From Pseudarthrobacter sp. BIM B-2242 (lineage in GTDB: Bacteria; Actinomycetota; Actinomycetes; Actinomycetales; Micrococcaceae): DNA of 64,000 nt. The translations under genes were made by a program, and so were the position numbers. Shown here piece by piece: positions 62,259-64,000 of this stretch. The notes below the pieces were generated by a model. That model searched no databases. It worked only from the letters and a program-made list of their open reading frames with translations, and was not told the DNA's origin. The stretch covers positions 3,534,001-3,598,000 of the forward strand of contig NZ_CP061721.1 of NCBI RefSeq assembly GCF_014764445.1, written 5' to 3'. Position 1 is the first letter of the stretch, and each line of letters starts with the position of its first letter.

Positions 62259-62342
62259 GTGTGCCCCGGGGCACACCCTCCTGACGACCCCGTCACGTTC
62301 GGGGTCCACCCGCCGGGAACTGGCGTACAGTAAGCATAAGTG

Positions 62343-62356
62343 CATGCATATGCATG
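62343..62356. promoter_or_regulatory. Perfect 14-bp palindrome upstream of the alcohol dehydrogenase gene
   Basis: CATGCATATGCATG (62343-62356) is fully symmetrical and sits 36 bp before the ATG at 62392, in an AT-rich island. Position and symmetry suggest an operator. The regulator is not encoded next to it. Confidence 0.5.
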
Positions 62357-62391
62357 AAGTGATTTCACAAAAGAGCTTAAGGAGACGCCCC

Positions 62392-63348
62392 ATGAAGGCA
62401 TGGCAGTTCACCGGAACCAATAACCCGCTGGCACTCAACGAGGTGGCCGAACCCACGGCGGGTCCGGGCCAGGTGGTTGTCAGCGTCAAGGCCGCAGGCG
62501 TATGCCACTCTGACGTCACCGCCATTGACGACGCCGGGTGGATGCCGCTGTTCCCGGTTCTTCCCCGCACCATGGGCCACGAGAACGCCGGTGTCATCAC
62601 CGGGGTGGGCGAAGGCATGAACCACTGGAAGGTCGGCGACCGGGTGGGCCTCTCCCCCGTGATGAGCGACGGCGACGCCATTGGCTACGGCAAGTGGGAC
62701 GGCGGCTTCGGCCCCAAGCTGCTCGCCACGGACGACAACCTGGTGAAGCTGCCCGACGAGGTCTCGTTTGAGCTCGGGGCCATGGCAACTGACGCCGGGC
62801 TCACCGCATACCACGCCATCATGGCTGTTGGCGGAGCCAAGGCGGGCATGAAGGTGGGCGTGATCGGACTGGGCGGCCTCGGCTACATCGGGGCACGCGT
62901 CGCCGTCATCGCCGGCGCGGAGGTCTACGGCGCCGAGGTGAACCCCGAGACCCAGAAGCTCGCCGACGAGATCGGCCTGGCAGGAGTCGCCGACTCCATC
63001 GAGGCCTTCAAGGACAAGAACCTCGACCTGATCGTTGACTACGCCGGCTTCGGCAGCACCACGGCCGCCGCGCTCGAGACGCTCGCCGAGTTCGGCACGC
63101 TGGTGCAGGTGGGCATGGGCCGCCTCGAAGCCACCATTAACACCTACCCGCTGATCGTCAACCAGCTCTCCATCAAGGGTTCCAAGTCGGGCACCAAGGA
63201 AGACCTCGAGAACCTCTACGCCCTGATGAAGTCGGGCCAGCTGAACCCGCCGATGAACCTCATCACCCAGGCGGACATCCCGGAGGCAATCGACAAGCTG
63301 CGCACGGGCGGCGTTGTGGGCCGCTTCATCGCGGTATACCAGGACTAG
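62392..63348 (+). CDS. Zinc-dependent alcohol dehydrogenase family protein lacking the structural-zinc loop
   Basis: 318 residues from the ATG at 62392 (AAGGAG upstream). Catalytic-zinc ligands are Cys38 (GVCHSD) and His63-Glu64 (GHENAG); the third is Asp or another residue near ATDAGLTAYHA. NAD(P) is bound by GVIGLGGLGYIGARVA. The usual loop with four Cys for structural zinc (about residues 88-105) is shortened to SPVMSDGDAIGYGKWDGG without Cys, which explains the short length. It oxidises or reduces an unknown alcohol/aldehyde. Confidence 0.9.
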   Translation: MKAWQFTGTNNPLALNEVAEPTAGPGQVVVSVKAAGVCHSDVTAIDDAGWMPLFPVLPRTMGHENAGVITGVGEGMNHWKVGDRVGLSPVMSDGDAIGYGKWDGGFGPKLLATDDNLVKLPDEVSFELGAMATDAGLTAYHAIMAVGGAKAGMKVGVIGLGGLGYIGARVAVIAGAEVYGAEVNPETQKLADEIGLAGVADSIEAFKDKNLDLIVDYAGFGSTTAAALETLAEFGTLVQVGMGRLEATINTYPLIVNQLSIKGSKSGTKEDLENLYALMKSGQLNPPMNLITQADIPEAIDKLRTGGVVGRFIAVYQD

Positions 63349-63369
63349 GTTCCCCAGCACCTCAGGCAA

Positions 63370-63417
63370 AACGGAAGCGGACGACGCCGGGACCTCCCGG
63401 CGTCGTCCGCTTCCGTT
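63370..63417. terminator. Strong bidirectional hairpin terminator
   Basis: A perfect 23-bp stem (AACGGAAGCGGACGACGCCG onward) with a 2-nt loop lies between the convergent alcohol dehydrogenase (ends 63348) and MFS (ends 63454) genes. A and T runs flank it lightly (CAAAA on the left, TTAAA on the right). Confidence 0.85.
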
Positions 63418-63453
63418 AAAGCTGCCCCCTGCGGCAGCCGCGCCTACGCGGGC

Positions 63454-64000
63454 TTAGCGGGCAGGTTCACGCTCCAGCGGTGCCGACGGTCCGCTTTCGA
63501 CCTCGGCAGCCGCGGTTTCTACTGCCGCGGTCTCCACCGCGGCGGCTGCAACGGAGTTGCGCACCAGCAGGGTGGCCAGGGCGGCGAGCACCAGCGGCAC
63601 GGCCAGGGTCATGAAGTAGCCCGAGGCGCCAAAGCCGGCCAGGATGAGCCCGCCAAGGGCTGAGCCCACAATGGAGCCGAGGCGGCCGATGCCGATGCCC
63701 CAGCCGGTTGCCGTGGCGCGCAACTGGGTTGGGTAGGCATTCGCAATCAGGTAGTTCAGGGCCAACTGCTGCCCGCCGATGCCGAAGCCGGCCAGGCCGA
63801 TCAGGATGAACACCAGGGCGAAGTTGGAACCGGCCAGGCCCAGGCCCAGCGCCACGAGGATTCCCGCGCCGAACATGGCCAGCAGCAGCTTCCGGGGGTT
63901 GACCCTGGGCAGGATGATGGACAGCGGAATGGCGAAGAGGATGAAGGCGCCGTTGACGGTCACGGTGCCCATGGCCGCCTGTGAGGCTGCCAGACCCAGC
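63454..64000 (-). CDS. MFS transporter, C-terminal part (aromatic acid:H+ symporter-like)
   Basis: About 182 residues of the C-terminal half are visible; the frame stays open through the right edge, so the start lies outside. At least five hydrophobic segments, GLAGFGIGGQQLALNYLIAN and YPTQLRATATGWGIGIGRLG match the AAHS family for benzoate, 4-hydroxybenzoate or related acids. The C-terminal tail is an Ala/Val/Glu repeat (AVETAAVETAAAEVE). Identity of the substrate cannot be decided from this half. Confidence 0.82.
   Translation of the reverse strand, partial: LGLAASQAAMGTVTVNGAFILFAIPLSIILPRVNPRKLLLAMFGAGILVALGLGLAGSNFALVFILIGLAGFGIGGQQLALNYLIANAYPTQLRATATGWGIGIGRLGSIVGSALGGLILAGFGASGYFMTLAVPLVLAALATLLVRNSVAAAAVETAAVETAAAEVESGPSAPLEREPAR

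Overview
The window is high-GC (clearly above 60%) DNA from an actinobacterium. Short gaps, frequent ATGA/GTGA stop-start overlaps, GTG starts, probable leaderless promoters and the gene families present (CstR-type sulfur regulon, DesA3-type desaturase with its reductase, NarGHJI, ANTAR and DUF4956/VTC proteins) point to the Micrococcaceae, most likely an Arthrobacter/Pseudarthrobacter-like soil bacterium. This is inference from content; no rRNA gene is present. I saw no tRNA gene and no CRISPR array.

Layout. 1-1499: edge of a sugar-type ABC uptake locus with a divergent GntR regulator. 1496-7134: secreted subtilase, an SDR coupled to a short adenylate kinase, an ANTAR antiterminator, DUF488 and a lone receiver protein. 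7296-13513: cell-surface module of phosphodiester glycosidase, GT2-GtrA glycosyltransferase, lytic transglycosylase, DUF4956 protein, VTC-type polyphosphate polymerase and Cthe_2159-type lipoprotein. 13528-14937: a 103-bp palindrome with an IS3-family element inserted at its edge. 14980-20534: a reactive-sulfur island (MFS, persulfide dioxygenase-rhodanese, several rhodaneses, TauE exporter) with a divergent CstR/CsoR regulator; its operators lie inside the promoter spacers. 20590-27043: second palindrome, alpha/beta hydrolase, desaturase with ferredoxin reductase, luciferase-like monooxygenase and small membrane proteins. 27040-35178: narGHJI plus narK. 35282-37322: ammonium transporter preceded by two GlnR-like boxes.

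37326-49463 is the most unusual part, a divergent catabolic cluster. Leftward: DHA2 exporter, P450, ferredoxin, ferredoxin reductase, TetR. Rightward: two phosphotriesterase-family proteins (the first without nearly all metal ligands), FAD monooxygenase, HSL-type esterase, metallo-beta-lactamase hydrolase and CocE/NonD hydrolase. Both directions start from TTGACA promoters that share a TTGACAnTGTGTA motif. The gene set suggests oxidation of an unknown compound followed by ester or lactone hydrolysis.

49490-53389: PadR regulator, class A penicillin-binding protein, DUF1992. 53453-57177: Lrp-type regulator divergent from an M20 amidohydrolase and its MFS permease. 57237-64000: third palindrome, ModA-like protein without signal peptide, a frameshifted two-domain VOC gene, F420-reductase-like oxidoreductase, ArsR-SRPBCC pair, putative CPBP membrane protein, a zinc alcohol dehydrogenase and the edge of another MFS gene.

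No gap of more than 300 bases is without a gene except 42331-42636, which holds the divergent catabolic promoters. The gaps of 200-300 bases hold promoters or palindromes as listed.
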